Virus record (IMG/VR): IMGVR_UViG_3300028735_000012
Span: 1 to 53,831 of that record
From: a virus
Reading direction: 5' to 3' (one strand)
Length of the DNA: 53,831 bases
Shown piece by piece: positions 1 through 7,459 of this stretch. A model generated the notes under the pieces. It was not told the DNA's origin, did not search any database, and worked only from the letters and a program-made list of their open reading frames with translations. Numbering within the stretch: position 1 is the first letter of the stretch; the number at the start of each line of letters is the position of its first letter. Position numbers and translations under genes: made by a program.

Positions 1-2052
1 GCTGGAACTTTGAATCACGTCAGCGATGGGGTGTGGGAATACGTTCCCACCCAGGGTGAGACCGATTGTGCGATGTTAGGCCTGATTCTCAGTGCCAGCA
101 ATGCCTATGCGGTTGCTTTGACCGTCCCTACCACTCGCTTGCCGTTGCAAACGTCAGGAGTGCTGCCCGACGCAGCTGCTGACAGTGCAGGTGGTTTGCC
201 AGTGTTAGACAGCAACAACACTATTGCCGCCAACGTCACTCGGTTTGGTGGTACGGCGGGCATCTTCAGTGGAGGTCGGCCCGAAGTAAACACGACCCAT
301 TGGGGAGGCACGGCCACGACCAGTGCCAACGTGCGGGCGAATGTGGTACAGATTGACGGACAAACAGCTAATGCCAGCGCCGCTGTGACGTTCCCCGCAA
401 ACATTGGTACGTCTACTCTCGATGCTGCGGGAGTATGGGGGCATACGACTCGTACTCTCACCTCAGGAGCGGCACCCAGCGTAGCCGACATTTGGAGTCA
501 TTCCTCGCGGACGCTGACGGGTAATGTGGATGCCAACATCGTCCAGATTGCCGGACAAACGGCAAATGCCAGCAGTGCCGTAACCTTTCCTGCGAGCATT
601 GGTACGTCTACTCTGGATGCTTCGGGAGTTTGGAGTCATTCCAGCCGCACTCTCACTTCTGGGACGGCTCCGAGTGTAGCAGACATTTGGAGTCACACGA
701 CACGAACACTCACCGACACCGTGGATGCCAACGTTGTTCAGATCGCGGGTCAGACGGCTAACGCCAATGGGGCAGTGACATTTCCTGCAAACGTGGGCAC
801 ATCTACTCTAGACGCTGCTGGAGTATGGGGCCATGCAAGCCGTACCTTAACGGGCAGCGTTGATGCCAATGTCATCCAGATTGCCGGGCAAACAGCAAAT
901 GCTAGTAGTGCGGTGACGTTTCCTGCAACCATCGGCACATCGACCCTCGATGCCTCTGGCGTTTGGGGCCACTCCACACGAACCCTTACGTCGGGAGCTG
1001 CACCCAGCGTTTCGGACATTTGGAGTCATTCGAGTCGCACGTTGACAGGTAACGTGAACGCCAACGTAGTGCAGATCGCTGGACAAACAGCAAATGCTAG
1101 CAATGCGGTGACGTTTCCCGCGAACATCGGTACATCCACTTTGGACGCTCCAGGAGTATGGAACCACACCAGCCGTACTCTCACTTCAGGGGCCGCTCCA
1201 AGCGTGGCAGACATTTGGAGTCATTCGAGTCGCACCCTGACTTCAGGGGCCGCTCCCAGTGTAGCAGATATTTGGTCGCACACGAGCCGCACTTTGACAA
1301 GCACCGTCAATGCCAACGTCATCCAGATTGCTGGACAAGCCGCGAATGCTAGTGCAGCCGTCACTTTCCCCGCAAGCATCGGTACATCCACACTCGATGC
1401 TGCTGAAGTGTGGAGTCACACAACACGCACGATCACAGGGGGCACGCTAACCAATAGTCCGCCCACTGTTGCCCAAATTGTAGCGGGAGTTTGGGACGCT
1501 ACTGCCGCTTCTTACACAAGCAGCGGATCGACCGGTGAAAAGCTGCATCAGCTGGACACGCATACAACAACCATCAAAGCCAAGACAGATCAATTGACAT
1601 TTACATTAGGGCGTGTGGATGCCAACGCGACGGCGGTCATTCAAGGGGCCGACGTTACGCTAATCGTCAATGGCACTACTCAGGGCGTCATTGCTGGTCT
1701 GGGTTCGGCGAGGATTACGATACGTTCCCCCCTATCGCCTCGCGGACAGCAACTTTTCATTACGCCGGGCGACGACTACTACGTTTCGGATCGGGCTGTT
1801 CCCGAGTGGGAGGAAGACGGTGCGGGCTGGCCGGTACTAACGGGGGCGACCGTCACACTGGTGGTCAACGGAGGATCGTTGCTCATCCCGGCCACAATCG
1901 TGGTAGCAACCGGTAGCAACAAAAAAGTGCGGATCGAGATGAGCCGCACGGTATCGGCACAAATCCACGAGGCACCATACGAACTAGTCGCTACACTTGC
2001 AGATACAGGACGCAAATTCACCTTGGCCAAAGGTATGGTTGTGCTTGAGTAG
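1..2052 (+). CDS. Repetitive phage tail fibre or baseplate-appendage protein, 5' end cut off
   Basis: The frame is open from base 1, so the gene almost certainly starts upstream; a TTG at 10 is a poor start because the text there reads as the middle of a domain. The body is about six tandem copies of a roughly 65-residue unit containing GTSTLDAxGVW, SVADIWSHSSRTLT and QIAGQTANA segments, typical of phage fibre shafts built from beta-rich repeats. The C-terminal 190 residues are non-repetitive (VTLIVNGTTQGVI, TVTLVVNGGSLL) and may be a tip or attachment domain. A hairpin follows the stop, and lysis-like genes come next. The exact role (fibre or baseplate spike) cannot be fixed from sequence. 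Confidence 0.75.
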   Translation, partial: AGTLNHVSDGVWEYVPTQGETDCAMLGLILSASNAYAVALTVPTTRLPLQTSGVLPDAAADSAGGLPVLDSNNTIAANVTRFGGTAGIFSGGRPEVNTTHWGGTATTSANVRANVVQIDGQTANASAAVTFPANIGTSTLDAAGVWGHTTRTLTSGAAPSVADIWSHSSRTLTGNVDANIVQIAGQTANASSAVTFPASIGTSTLDASGVWSHSSRTLTSGTAPSVADIWSHTTRTLTDTVDANVVQIAGQTANANGAVTFPANVGTSTLDAAGVWGHASRTLTGSVDANVIQIAGQTANASSAVTFPATIGTSTLDASGVWGHSTRTLTSGAAPSVSDIWSHSSRTLTGNVNANVVQIAGQTANASNAVTFPANIGTSTLDAPGVWNHTSRTLTSGAAPSVADIWSHSSRTLTSGAAPSVADIWSHTSRTLTSTVNANVIQIAGQAANASAAVTFPASIGTSTLDAAEVWSHTTRTITGGTLTNSPPTVAQIVAGVWDATAASYTSSGSTGEKLHQLDTHTTTIKAKTDQLTFTLGRVDANATAVIQGADVTLIVNGTTQGVIAGLGSARITIRSPLSPRGQQLFITPGDDYYVSDRAVPEWEEDGAGWPVLTGATVTLVVNGGSLLIPATIVVATGSNKKVRIEMSRTVSAQIHEAPYELVATLADTGRKFTLAKGMVVLE
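334..1437 (+). repeat. Tandem coding repeats in the fibre gene
   Basis: Six degenerate copies of a unit close to 195 bp (65 codons). The DNA is conserved as well as the protein, for example the recurring string coding for QIAGQTANAS. Such repeats allow length change by recombination and also tend to break short-read assemblies. Confidence 0.8.
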
Positions 2053-2056
2053 TGTA

Positions 2057-2096
2057 GATTCCCCATAGATTGCCGCATGGCAATTTATGGGGAATC
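2057..2096 (+). promoter_or_regulatory. Hairpin between fibre gene and next gene, holding its ribosome site
   Basis: GATTCCCCATA pairs with TATGGGGAATC, and inside it TTGCC pairs with GGCAA around a GCA loop. There is no T tract, so it is not a clear terminator. The GGGGAA that would serve as Shine-Dalgarno for the ATG at 2101 lies in the 3' arm, so the stem could limit translation or act as a processing or stability element. Confidence 0.6.
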
Positions 2097-2100
2097 AAGC

Positions 2101-2364
2101 ATGTCTGAAAATAAAGACGTAGGTCAATTGATGAAACCCATAACGGTTAAAATTGACGCCAATGAGGCGCTTGACCGTTTGGAGAGAATCATCGCTAACC
2201 GGTCTATTGTCATCAAGGTAGATGCCGAAGCGACGCTTGTAAAACTGGAAGGTAAGGCTTTGCAGGTGGCTTTCTGGGGTGGCGTGGCCACTGGAGCGGT
2301 GGGCACAACGCTTGTTGTGATGTTGTTATGTGTCGTGTTTCTGTCATGGGGGAAAAAGCAATGA
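2101..2364 (+). CDS. Small membrane protein with soluble N-terminal part
   Basis: An 87-residue protein. I chose the ATG at 2101 (MSENKDVGQ) because GGGGAA lies seven bases upstream; an earlier in-frame ATG at 2077 sits in the loop of the hairpin. The first 60 residues are polar with two similar segments (VKIDANEALDRLE and IKVDAEATLVKLE), followed by one strong transmembrane helix (GAVGTTLVVMLLCVVFL) and a short basic tail. It overlaps the next gene by ATGA, so the two are probably translationally coupled. Position after the fibre and before holin-like genes suggests an envelope or lysis accessory. No family recognised. Confidence 0.7.
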   Translation: MSENKDVGQLMKPITVKIDANEALDRLERIIANRSIVIKVDAEATLVKLEGKALQVAFWGGVATGAVGTTLVVMLLCVVFLSWGKKQ

Positions 2365-2591
2365 ATGAATTGATCAAGCAAATCTGGGAATCCAAGGAAG
2401 TGCGCAGCGCATTCATCGCTGTTGTGGGCATGGTGGCTGCATACCTGCTTGTGCTGTTTGGTTTTGTGCCGGATAAGGCTGCTGCCGGTGCCATGGGGGC
2501 AGCTTTCGCTTCTTGGGCATTCAACGTCTTGCGTTTACGTCTGTTTCCTTCTTCGCCGGTGGAGGTGCCCGATGAAGAAACCAAAGAGTGA
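2361..2591 (+). CDS. Holin candidate
   Basis: A 76-residue protein starting at the ATG that overlaps the previous stop; GGGGGAAAAA is the ribosome site. A hydrophobic hairpin occupies residues about 14-50 (AFIAVVGMVAAYLLVLFGF, then a VPDK turn and an alanine-rich second segment), with a charged C-terminus ending EETKE. Small size, one or two membrane helices, charged tail and position in the cassette after the tail genes fit a holin, but holins have no diagnostic motif. It overlaps the following peptidase gene by 20 bases. Confidence 0.5.
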   Translation: MNELIKQIWESKEVRSAFIAVVGMVAAYLLVLFGFVPDKAAAGAMGAAFASWAFNVLRLRLFPSSPVEVPDEETKE

Positions 2592-3264
2592 TGGTTTTGG
2601 GCCGTGGCTGATTCTGTGCGGCCTAAGTGTGCTTGTTCTGTGGGCGTTGGCTTGGAAGCCCAGGGCTTCGTCGGTCGTCTACGGCGACACGGTAGGCGCG
2701 TACGTCTCTGGCCCTGTATCTCGTGATGGCGTGCGGGCACGCTGTGCCATCCCTGCCCAGTGGCATCAGAAAAACGCGGGCGGGAGCGATGGGGCGGGGC
2801 TGTGTGTGTTTGCTTCGATGCGACACACCGGGCTGATGCAGGGCGATCCAGTTTTTGCGGGCCTGTTTCATTACATGCGCAATTTCCCAGGTGGTAGCTA
2901 CCCATCCAAGACTAAACAAATGATCGAGCGTTACGCCCGCGAAAAGGGCCTACCCGTGCCGCACTACATTCAGGCCGAACGCACGGATTGGGGGCTTATC
3001 CAACGGGCGGCCCAGGCGGGACGGGTGCCAGCCGTGACCTACTCGATTTCACCTACCGGGCGATATCGCGGCCAGCGAATCGCACACATGGTTTCACTGG
3101 TTCATTGCGATGGCGAACGAGTGGCCATCTTGGACAACAACTACATCGGCGAGAATGCTTATGAGTGGATGACTTTAGAGGAAGGTCGTCGTGCGGGCAT
3201 TCTCGATTGGGTGATCGTGCTAATCACTCCGGGTGTCCCCCCGGCCCCTTTTAATGGAGATTGA
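2572..3264 (+). CDS. Membrane-anchored papain-like (C39-like) cysteine peptidase
   Basis: A 230-residue protein with a GGAGGTG ribosome site. Residues 11-27 form a signal anchor. The exported part has the Cys, His, Asp/Asn layout of papain-fold peptidases: Cys78 in GLCVFASM at the start of a helix, His172 in AHMVSLVH and Asp188-Asn189 in VAILDNNY, the last two on strands, as in C39 and bacteriocin-processing enzymes. In this cassette it could act as a peptidoglycan cross-link peptidase (lysin) or process an envelope target. No separate glycosidase or amidase is visible nearby. Fold call moderate, role speculative. Confidence 0.6.
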   Translation: MKKPKSDGFGPWLILCGLSVLVLWALAWKPRASSVVYGDTVGAYVSGPVSRDGVRARCAIPAQWHQKNAGGSDGAGLCVFASMRHTGLMQGDPVFAGLFHYMRNFPGGSYPSKTKQMIERYAREKGLPVPHYIQAERTDWGLIQRAAQAGRVPAVTYSISPTGRYRGQRIAHMVSLVHCDGERVAILDNNYIGENAYEWMTLEEGRRAGILDWVIVLITPGVPPAPFNGD

Positions 3265-3266
3265 TT

Positions 3267-3932
3267 ATGCTTGAACTGTTAAACCTAAAAACATTGTTGA
3301 AATTGACCTTGGCGATTTTGCTTTGTGTGGCGGGCTGGCTTGCACTGCCTGATGTCGAAGAAAATTTGCCCACAGGGGTGGATGCTTCTAAACTCTCGCC
3401 TGAGCCACGCTACTCGATTGACGGGAAAGAGACAACCCGCGAAGCTGTAGATGCGGTCTTGCTCGCCAATTATGTCCCTGATGATTCGGGCAAGATTCGC
3501 TTGGTGTTGATTGGCGATGAGGCTGCACGTCGCAAGGTGCTGGATGATTTTACTAAGCCGCGGCTTAAAGCGTTAAGCGACAAACTGGTGATCAACGCCT
3601 ACCCTGACGATCACCCACTCGTCAAGCAAGCAGGATTTGTCACTTCAGGGGATGTGGATATTTATGTGATGCGGGCCGATGGTAAGGTGCTAGGTCGCAA
3701 CCATGACGGGAAATATCACGGGCCGGAGTGGCTGGCCTGTGCAATTGAGCAAAAGCCCTACGATCCTAGCAAGGATCCAGACCTGACGCCCAAACCGGGG
3801 CCGAGGCCCAACCCGGACGGGCCGTCGCCATTGCTGCCTAGCTTGCCAGACCTGCAACAGGTGCCGTGGTTTTATTGGGTGGTGGGAGCCATCCTGATCT
3901 ATCTCGTGTTTTTACGCAAGGGGGCCAAATAA
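3267..3932 (+). CDS. Membrane protein with thioredoxin-like middle and proline-rich stalk
   Basis: A 221-residue protein. The ATG at 3267 has GGAGA six bases away and is preferred to the TTG at 3261. An N-terminal signal anchor (LTLAILLCVAGWLAL) is followed by a soluble region that ends with an alternation typical of thioredoxin-like folds (VDIYVMRADGKVLGRNHDG), though no CxxC is present. A proline-rich linker then leads to a C-terminal membrane helix (WVVGAILIYLVFL) and a basic end. The two membrane segments and the linker suggest a protein spanning or bracing the envelope. Function unknown. Confidence 0.65.
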   Translation: MLELLNLKTLLKLTLAILLCVAGWLALPDVEENLPTGVDASKLSPEPRYSIDGKETTREAVDAVLLANYVPDDSGKIRLVLIGDEAARRKVLDDFTKPRLKALSDKLVINAYPDDHPLVKQAGFVTSGDVDIYVMRADGKVLGRNHDGKYHGPEWLACAIEQKPYDPSKDPDLTPKPGPRPNPDGPSPLLPSLPDLQQVPWFYWVVGAILIYLVFLRKGAK

Positions 3933-4387
3933 TGCTCGCTTTGGTCCTAATTTTGGCGGGCCAGTGGGGGGTAGCGGGGTGCGCGTCCGGTCGGACGATT
4001 TACACACCTCCGGCTTATGCTCCTCAACCTGCTCCTACTACTCTCCCGGCTCCGGCGGTTGAATCGCCCCGTGTGATTGATCAGCCGCCGGTCGATGTCG
4101 AGAAGCTCAAAGCGGAACTGCGACTTGAACTGCGAGCGTATGCCCGTGAGTGGCTAGAGAAAAAGCTCGCTGAGCAACAACAGTCTAGCAATGCTGAACA
4201 AATTACTATGCTGCACATGCCGCGTGAGATGCCTGACGAGGAGCTTGATGCCATACCGGTGATGCCTTCGATCACGCCACAACCCGCGACAAAGATTGCA
4301 CCGCCCATACCACTTTTGCCCTACGTTCTGTTCGCCTGTGCAGCTATCATGCTGCTGTTGGATTTAAAAAGGAGTGAACATGCCTGA
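3932..4387 (+). CDS. Lipoprotein-like protein with coiled coil and C-terminal membrane helix
   Basis: A 151-residue protein starting at the ATG overlapping the previous stop (TAATG). The N-terminus is hydrophobic and ends in a possible lipobox (VAGC), followed by a proline-rich stretch, a charged helical segment with coiled-coil character (VEKLKAELRLELRAYAREW) and a C-terminal membrane helix (LLPYVLFACAAIMLLL). This layout recalls envelope-spanning spanin-type proteins, but the gene order does not match classic Rz/Rz1 and the call is only suggestive. It ends inside the start of the next gene. Confidence 0.6.
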   Translation: MLALVLILAGQWGVAGCASGRTIYTPPAYAPQPAPTTLPAPAVESPRVIDQPPVDVEKLKAELRLELRAYAREWLEKKLAEQQQSSNAEQITMLHMPREMPDEELDAIPVMPSITPQPATKIAPPIPLLPYVLFACAAIMLLLDLKRSEHA

Positions 4388-4706
4388 TTTATTGACCCAT
4401 GTTTTGTTGGCTGTAGGCGGCACGGTATTGGCTTTGCGCCTTGTGCCCCAATTGCAAGACTTACTGCTGGACAAACGATCACCGTCTCAACCGGCAGATC
4501 CAGCAGTGCCGATTAACCCTGTGCCTCCGACGGTCCCTAATGTGCCGCTGCCGGACAAATTGGCTCAACGGCCCGGAGTCCGGCTGTTGCTCAATGCGCT
4601 TGTGACGGTGGCCGCCTTGACGCCCAACAAGCTGGACGACGTTGCGGTCGAGTGGGCTAAGCGATTGCTCCAGATGGCTGAGCTACCTAAGCAGGGGCCT
4701 GAGTGA
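4380..4706 (+). CDS. Small protein with N-terminal membrane helix and proline linker
   Basis: A 108-residue protein; the ATG at 4380 has GGAG close upstream and lies within the end of the previous gene. One N-terminal hydrophobic helix (LLTHVLLAVGGTVLALRLV) is followed by a proline-rich spacer (PINPVPPTVPNVPLP) and an amphipathic C-terminal region. It is part of the 2.1-5.1 kb run of short overlapping membrane and secreted genes. No family recognised. Confidence 0.6.
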   Translation: MPDLLTHVLLAVGGTVLALRLVPQLQDLLLDKRSPSQPADPAVPINPVPPTVPNVPLPDKLAQRPGVRLLLNALVTVAALTPNKLDDVAVEWAKRLLQMAELPKQGPE

Positions 4707-5080
4707 TGCGACTACTCGTCTTACTTGCTTTTGTGGCAGGCTTGCTTATTGCGGCCCCGCTGCCACGTCCGAAACCTCGACCGCCGCTTACTGGCACTAC
4801 TTGGGTGATGGTGCATGGCAGCAGCACTTACTGGGCACGCTTTCATGCTGACGGTCGCTACATGGCCGGCAATTGCAACAGTAAGCGGCCTCTGTGGGCA
4901 GGCACCTGGCGGATGGACGGTGACACATTAGTAGTGAAAGAGCAAATGGCCGACGTGTTTGGCCAGCCGTTGCCTGATGCATGGATCTTGCACTGGACTG
5001 CTGAGGTCGAACCGGGAGCGTGGCAGGGCACTTACTACGATTCGAGTGGCAGGACAGGTATATTTCGATTGCAGAAATGA
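4706..5080 (+). CDS. Secreted small protein of lipocalin-like appearance
   Basis: A 124-residue protein starting at the ATG that overlaps the previous TGA. A signal peptide (MRLLVLLAFVAGLLIAAPL) is followed by a basic proline stretch. The remainder has a beta-strand pattern (TTWVMVHGSSTYWARFHADGRY, WAGTWRMDGDTLVVKEQ, WQGTYYDSSGRTGIFRLQK) that resembles small antiparallel-barrel domains common in planctomycete secreted proteins. It is the last gene before a good terminator. The role is unknown; secretion into the envelope is inferred from the signal peptide. Confidence 0.6.
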   Translation: MRLLVLLAFVAGLLIAAPLPRPKPRPPLTGTTWVMVHGSSTYWARFHADGRYMAGNCNSKRPLWAGTWRMDGDTLVVKEQMADVFGQPLPDAWILHWTAEVEPGAWQGTYYDSSGRTGIFRLQK

Positions 5081-5083
5081 CGA

Positions 5084-5117
5084 ACGCCGCCCCGATACGG
5101 AGCGGCGTCAGTTTTTG
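5084..5117 (+). terminator. Rho-independent terminator after the lysis/envelope cassette
   Basis: ACGCCGC pairs with GCGGCGT around a CCCGATACGGA loop and is followed by a T tract within four bases. It begins just after the stop at 5080. Confidence 0.8.
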
Positions 5118-5148
5118 TCAAGCCAACGGGGCGAACGCTGGCTGAATG

Positions 5149-5382
5149 TCATTCACACTGGCAATCGGAATGTGGGTAGGTCTGCCGACCGCACTCTGAG
5201 CAGGTCGAGACCCGATCGTCGCACACGGTGGTGCTGAGCAGGCTGCGGACGCCCACGCCTTGGTAGCGGCCATAGACCTTCGTGCAGCCGCAGGTGTGTT
5301 TCACGACCATCTGGCCGTCACTGGTGACGATTCTTTCGGTCGGAGTGTTACAGGTGGGCAGAAAGCCGAGTTTCGTAGCCAT
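5149..5382 (-). CDS. Small zinc-ribbon-like protein on the minus strand
   Basis: A 77-residue protein, one of three convincing minus-strand genes. AAGGAG lies eight bases before the ATG and a strong promoter lies upstream (5435-5463). Cysteines and histidines are paired as in zinc ribbons (HTCGC in the middle; STCSECG and HSDCQCE at the C-terminus). It points away from the plus-strand phosphoesterase gene. Small phage zinc proteins of this sort often modify host transcription or bind nucleic acid, but no specific family is recognised. Confidence 0.65.
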   Translation of the reverse strand: MATKLGFLPTCNTPTERIVTSDGQMVVKHTCGCTKVYGRYQGVGVRSLLSTTVCDDRVSTCSECGRQTYPHSDCQCE

Positions 5383-5434
5383 TGTTAATTCTCCTTTTCA
5401 GGTTCGAGTTAGAGGTTTTGCTCTCGACACTTTT

Positions 5435-5463
5435 ATAGTAATCGCGTGTCGGCTAGTTGTCAA
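5435..5463 (-). promoter_or_regulatory. Sigma-70-type promoter for the minus-strand zinc-ribbon gene
   Basis: Read on the minus strand: TTGACA (5458-5463), a 17-base spacer and TACTAT (5435-5440). A dyad, TTGTC-AAGC-GACAA (5457-5470), overlaps the -35 box and could be an operator. Confidence 0.7.
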
Positions 5464-5622
5464 GCGACAACACCATTTTTTTGATTTTTTCGAGATCGCT
5501 TTTAGTCATTCTCGCTCGAATCGGCGTCCCGCTAGTTTCCTTTTGGGGGCATGGTTTTGGCTAATTCGTACATGTTCTGTGGAGATGTAGAACCACTCCA
5601 TATAATCTGTGGATAACTAGAT

Positions 5623-6429
5623 ATGTCTACGTCAGCAAAAAAGAAAAAGCGAGCCACCAATAACCTGACATGTCCTGATCCGCTGACGGCAAAATATACA
5701 ACTCACGATATTGACGCATGCGGTAGATGGCTGATCCTATCTGATTTGCACATTCCCTATCATGATCGACGTGCCATCGAGATTGCTGTTGATGCAGCTG
5801 CCAAACGCCGAGTAGACGGAATCCTACTCAACGGCGACGTGTTAGACAGTCATGAAATCAGTGAGCATGACAAAGATCCGAAAGCACTTAGATACGTTGA
5901 AGAAATAGAAATCACCTTGCAATTTCTTCGTTGGTTGCGTAAGCGATTTCCGCGTGCGCATATCATTTTTAAAGAAGGCAATCATGAAGAAAGATTGATT
6001 CGATACGTTATAAAAAATGCCCCTGCGATCTTTGGATTGGAAGGTCTTTCAGTGCCTGATCTGCTCCATTGTGGCAAGCTGGGGATTGATTGGGTTGGCG
6101 ACCGGCGGGTTATTCGTCTTGGGCGACTAAACGTGATTCATGGACACGAATATCGCGGTGGGATTAGCACGCCGGTAAACCCGGCACGAGGGTTGTACCT
6201 CAAAGCCCGGTCTGTCGTTATGTGTGGCCATTGGCATCGGACCAGCGAGCATCATGAGCGGGACATTCGCGGTCGATCAGAGGCCGCCTGGAGTGTTGGC
6301 TGTTTGTGCCAGTTAACACCAAGATACTGCCCGCTGAACAATTGGAATTTGGGCTTTGCCTTTGTGCAAATAACAAAAGATAGCTTTGAGGTGGAAAATA
6401 AAAGAGTTCTTGAAGGAAAGATTGTATAA
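5623..6429 (+). CDS. Calcineurin-like metallophosphoesterase
   Basis: A 268-residue protein. All metal-binding motifs are present in order: Asp41-x-His43 (SDLHIP), Gly71-Asp72 (NGDVLD), GNHEER at 119-124, HGHEY at 173-177 and GHWHR at 202-206. The family hydrolyses phosphomono- or diesters with two metal ions. Phage members of this type may trim nucleotides or nucleic acid ends, and the substrate cannot be told here. The ATG has only a weak ribosome site (GGAT). A TATAAT at 5601-5606 just upstream lacks a good -35 box, so expression may be early and regulated. It is preceded by a 240-base divergent intergenic region. Confidence 0.85.
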   Translation: MSTSAKKKKRATNNLTCPDPLTAKYTTHDIDACGRWLILSDLHIPYHDRRAIEIAVDAAAKRRVDGILLNGDVLDSHEISEHDKDPKALRYVEEIEITLQFLRWLRKRFPRAHIIFKEGNHEERLIRYVIKNAPAIFGLEGLSVPDLLHCGKLGIDWVGDRRVIRLGRLNVIHGHEYRGGISTPVNPARGLYLKARSVVMCGHWHRTSEHHERDIRGRSEAAWSVGCLCQLTPRYCPLNNWNLGFAFVQITKDSFEVENKRVLEGKIV

Positions 6430-6735
6430 ATTTGTATTGATGTATTGCTTAGATCTCAGCAATCACGGAATGCGGACTGTCGCGTCTGGCCGCAAGTTGG
6501 ATTGGCGCATCCAGTGCTAAGGTGATTAGACGACGCAGATCCGACACCAGCATCGCCACAATGCTCACATTGGCGGCCATCATGCCCTCGAACCAGCCTA
6601 GGCCGTTGGCACGACTACAATCCCTTCATTTGCTCGAAAAAAAATCGCAAAATTTTTTTGAGAGCTGGTGTCCATTCCGCCTTAAGTGTATATGCTACAA
6701 GCATTTACAAAAAGAAAGAAATTTTCCATAAGGGG
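6430..6735. other. Intergenic region with AT-rich hairpin and a possible gene remnant
   Basis: No convincing gene. On the minus strand 6449-6583 an open frame (MMAANVSIVAMLVSDLRRL...) could be the tail end of a lost gene; the plus strand is also open (6522-6731) but protein-unlike. At about 6636-6663 CTCGAAAAAAA pairs with TTTTTTTGAG, a possible weak bidirectional terminator. The region ends in a strong promoter. Confidence 0.4.
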
Positions 6736-6764
6736 TTGACGGATGACAATAGCGAGTCTACAAT
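6736..6764 (+). promoter_or_regulatory. Strong sigma-70-type promoter (early genes)
   Basis: TTGACG (6736-6741), a 17-base spacer and TACAAT (6759-6764). It would start transcription about 40 bases before the gene at 6808. A related string TTGACG-N3-GACAAT appears near 11187 without a good -10 box. Confidence 0.8.
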
Positions 6765-6807
6765 GATGGTGTCGAGAGAAAAACCTAACCCAAACCCGGA
6801 GAAAGAG

Positions 6808-7101
6808 ATGAAACTGAAACCAGCCCCGAAAAATTCGTTCACGGTTCTTGCCGTCGCCGCCTTTGGAGACATTATTGCTGTAGCCGCCGACTGGCGGCAA
6901 GCCAACTGCCAAGTCTTTGCCTACGGTGCGGACGGCTGGCAAGCCACCGCCTTTCAAGTGGCGGACTTCCGCCACAGCGCGCACCAAGCGCTTGCCCATG
7001 AAATTCGGGAATACATCGCGGCACCGGAAGGCGTTTCTCCCGATGAGGTCTCTGAAGAGACGATTGATGGCGTGATTTCCCGCGCCGAATGGGTGGTTTA
7101 A
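6808..7101 (+). CDS. Small early phage protein, unknown
   Basis: A 97-residue protein. I set the start at the ATG at 6808 (MKLKPAPKN) because GGAGAAAGAG precedes it and the promoter at 6736-6764 makes earlier starts unlikely. The sequence mixes strands (FTVLAVAAFGDIIAVAADW, CQVFAYGADGWQATAF) with an acidic helical C-terminus, suggesting a compact globular protein. It is the first of a series of small genes, each separated by a GC-rich hairpin. No family recognised. Confidence 0.7.
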   Translation: MKLKPAPKNSFTVLAVAAFGDIIAVAADWRQANCQVFAYGADGWQATAFQVADFRHSAHQALAHEIREYIAAPEGVSPDEVSEETIDGVISRAEWVV

Positions 7102-7127
7102 ACGACTACCCTAAACGCAGACCCACG

Positions 7128-7223
7128 GAGCAGGACATATGCCCTGCTCTGGTAATGCGGCGGCCCGGTGGGTAGCCCGGGCGCAGACAGTCACCGCATT
7201 CCGGACCCGGCCGGTTGCCGGGT
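7128..7223 (+). promoter_or_regulatory. Cluster of three GC-rich hairpins before a ribosome site
   Basis: Hairpin 1: GAGCAGG (7128-7134) with CCTGCTC (7143-7149). Hairpin 2: AATGCGG (7154-7160) with CCGCATT (7194-7200), enclosing GCCCGG (7163-7168) with CCGGGC (7177-7182). Hairpin 3: ACCCGG (7205-7210) with CCGGGT (7218-7223), immediately followed by AAGGAGG. No T tract follows. The inner stem of hairpin 2 is nearly the same as the hairpin at 7412-7440. Confidence 0.6.
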
Positions 7224-7237
7224 AAGGAGGAAGAGCG

Positions 7238-7407
7238 ATGGATTATTCGGCAGAAAACGCATTATTAAGGCCGCTGGCATTGGTCGTATCGGCAAAGATA
7301 TCGTCCTAGTTGGGTCTAAAAATGAGTACACGGGATATGCCTTCCATGTCGGGAAGCATCCGTTAATTCAGTATATTCAATCAATGGAAGTAACGTATGA
7401 CTGGTGA
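7238..7407 (+). pseudogene. Small gene with apparent frameshift
   Basis: AAGGAGG (7224-7230) points to the ATG at 7238, but that frame closes after 23 residues (MDYSAENALLRPLAL...). The protein-like sequence continues in the next frame to a stop at 7405-7407 (RIIKAAGIGRIGKDIVLVGS, then a segment ending MEVTYDW), which lacks its own start near the ribosome site; only a distant GTG at 7168, inside the hairpins, would serve. Either the gene carries a one-base indel (real or from sequencing), or translation shifts frame. Function unknown. Confidence 0.4.
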
Positions 7408-7411
7408 CGAG

Positions 7412-7440
7412 GGGTGCCCGGATGTGTAGCCCGGGCACCC
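7412..7440 (+). promoter_or_regulatory. GC-rich hairpin upstream of the gene at 7460
   Basis: GGGTGCCCGG (7412-7421) pairs perfectly with CCGGGCACCC (7431-7440). The ribosome site AAAGGAG follows seven bases later. No T tract. Similar in core to the hairpin inside 7154-7200. Confidence 0.65.
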
Positions 7441-7459
7441 TATGTAAAGGAGAAGAAAA

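Noticed and set aside
5575-5606. TATAAT at 5601-5606 as a full promoter for the phosphoesterase gene
   Set aside because: No convincing -35 box at 16-18 bases. It could be an activator-dependent promoter, but the sequence does not show this.
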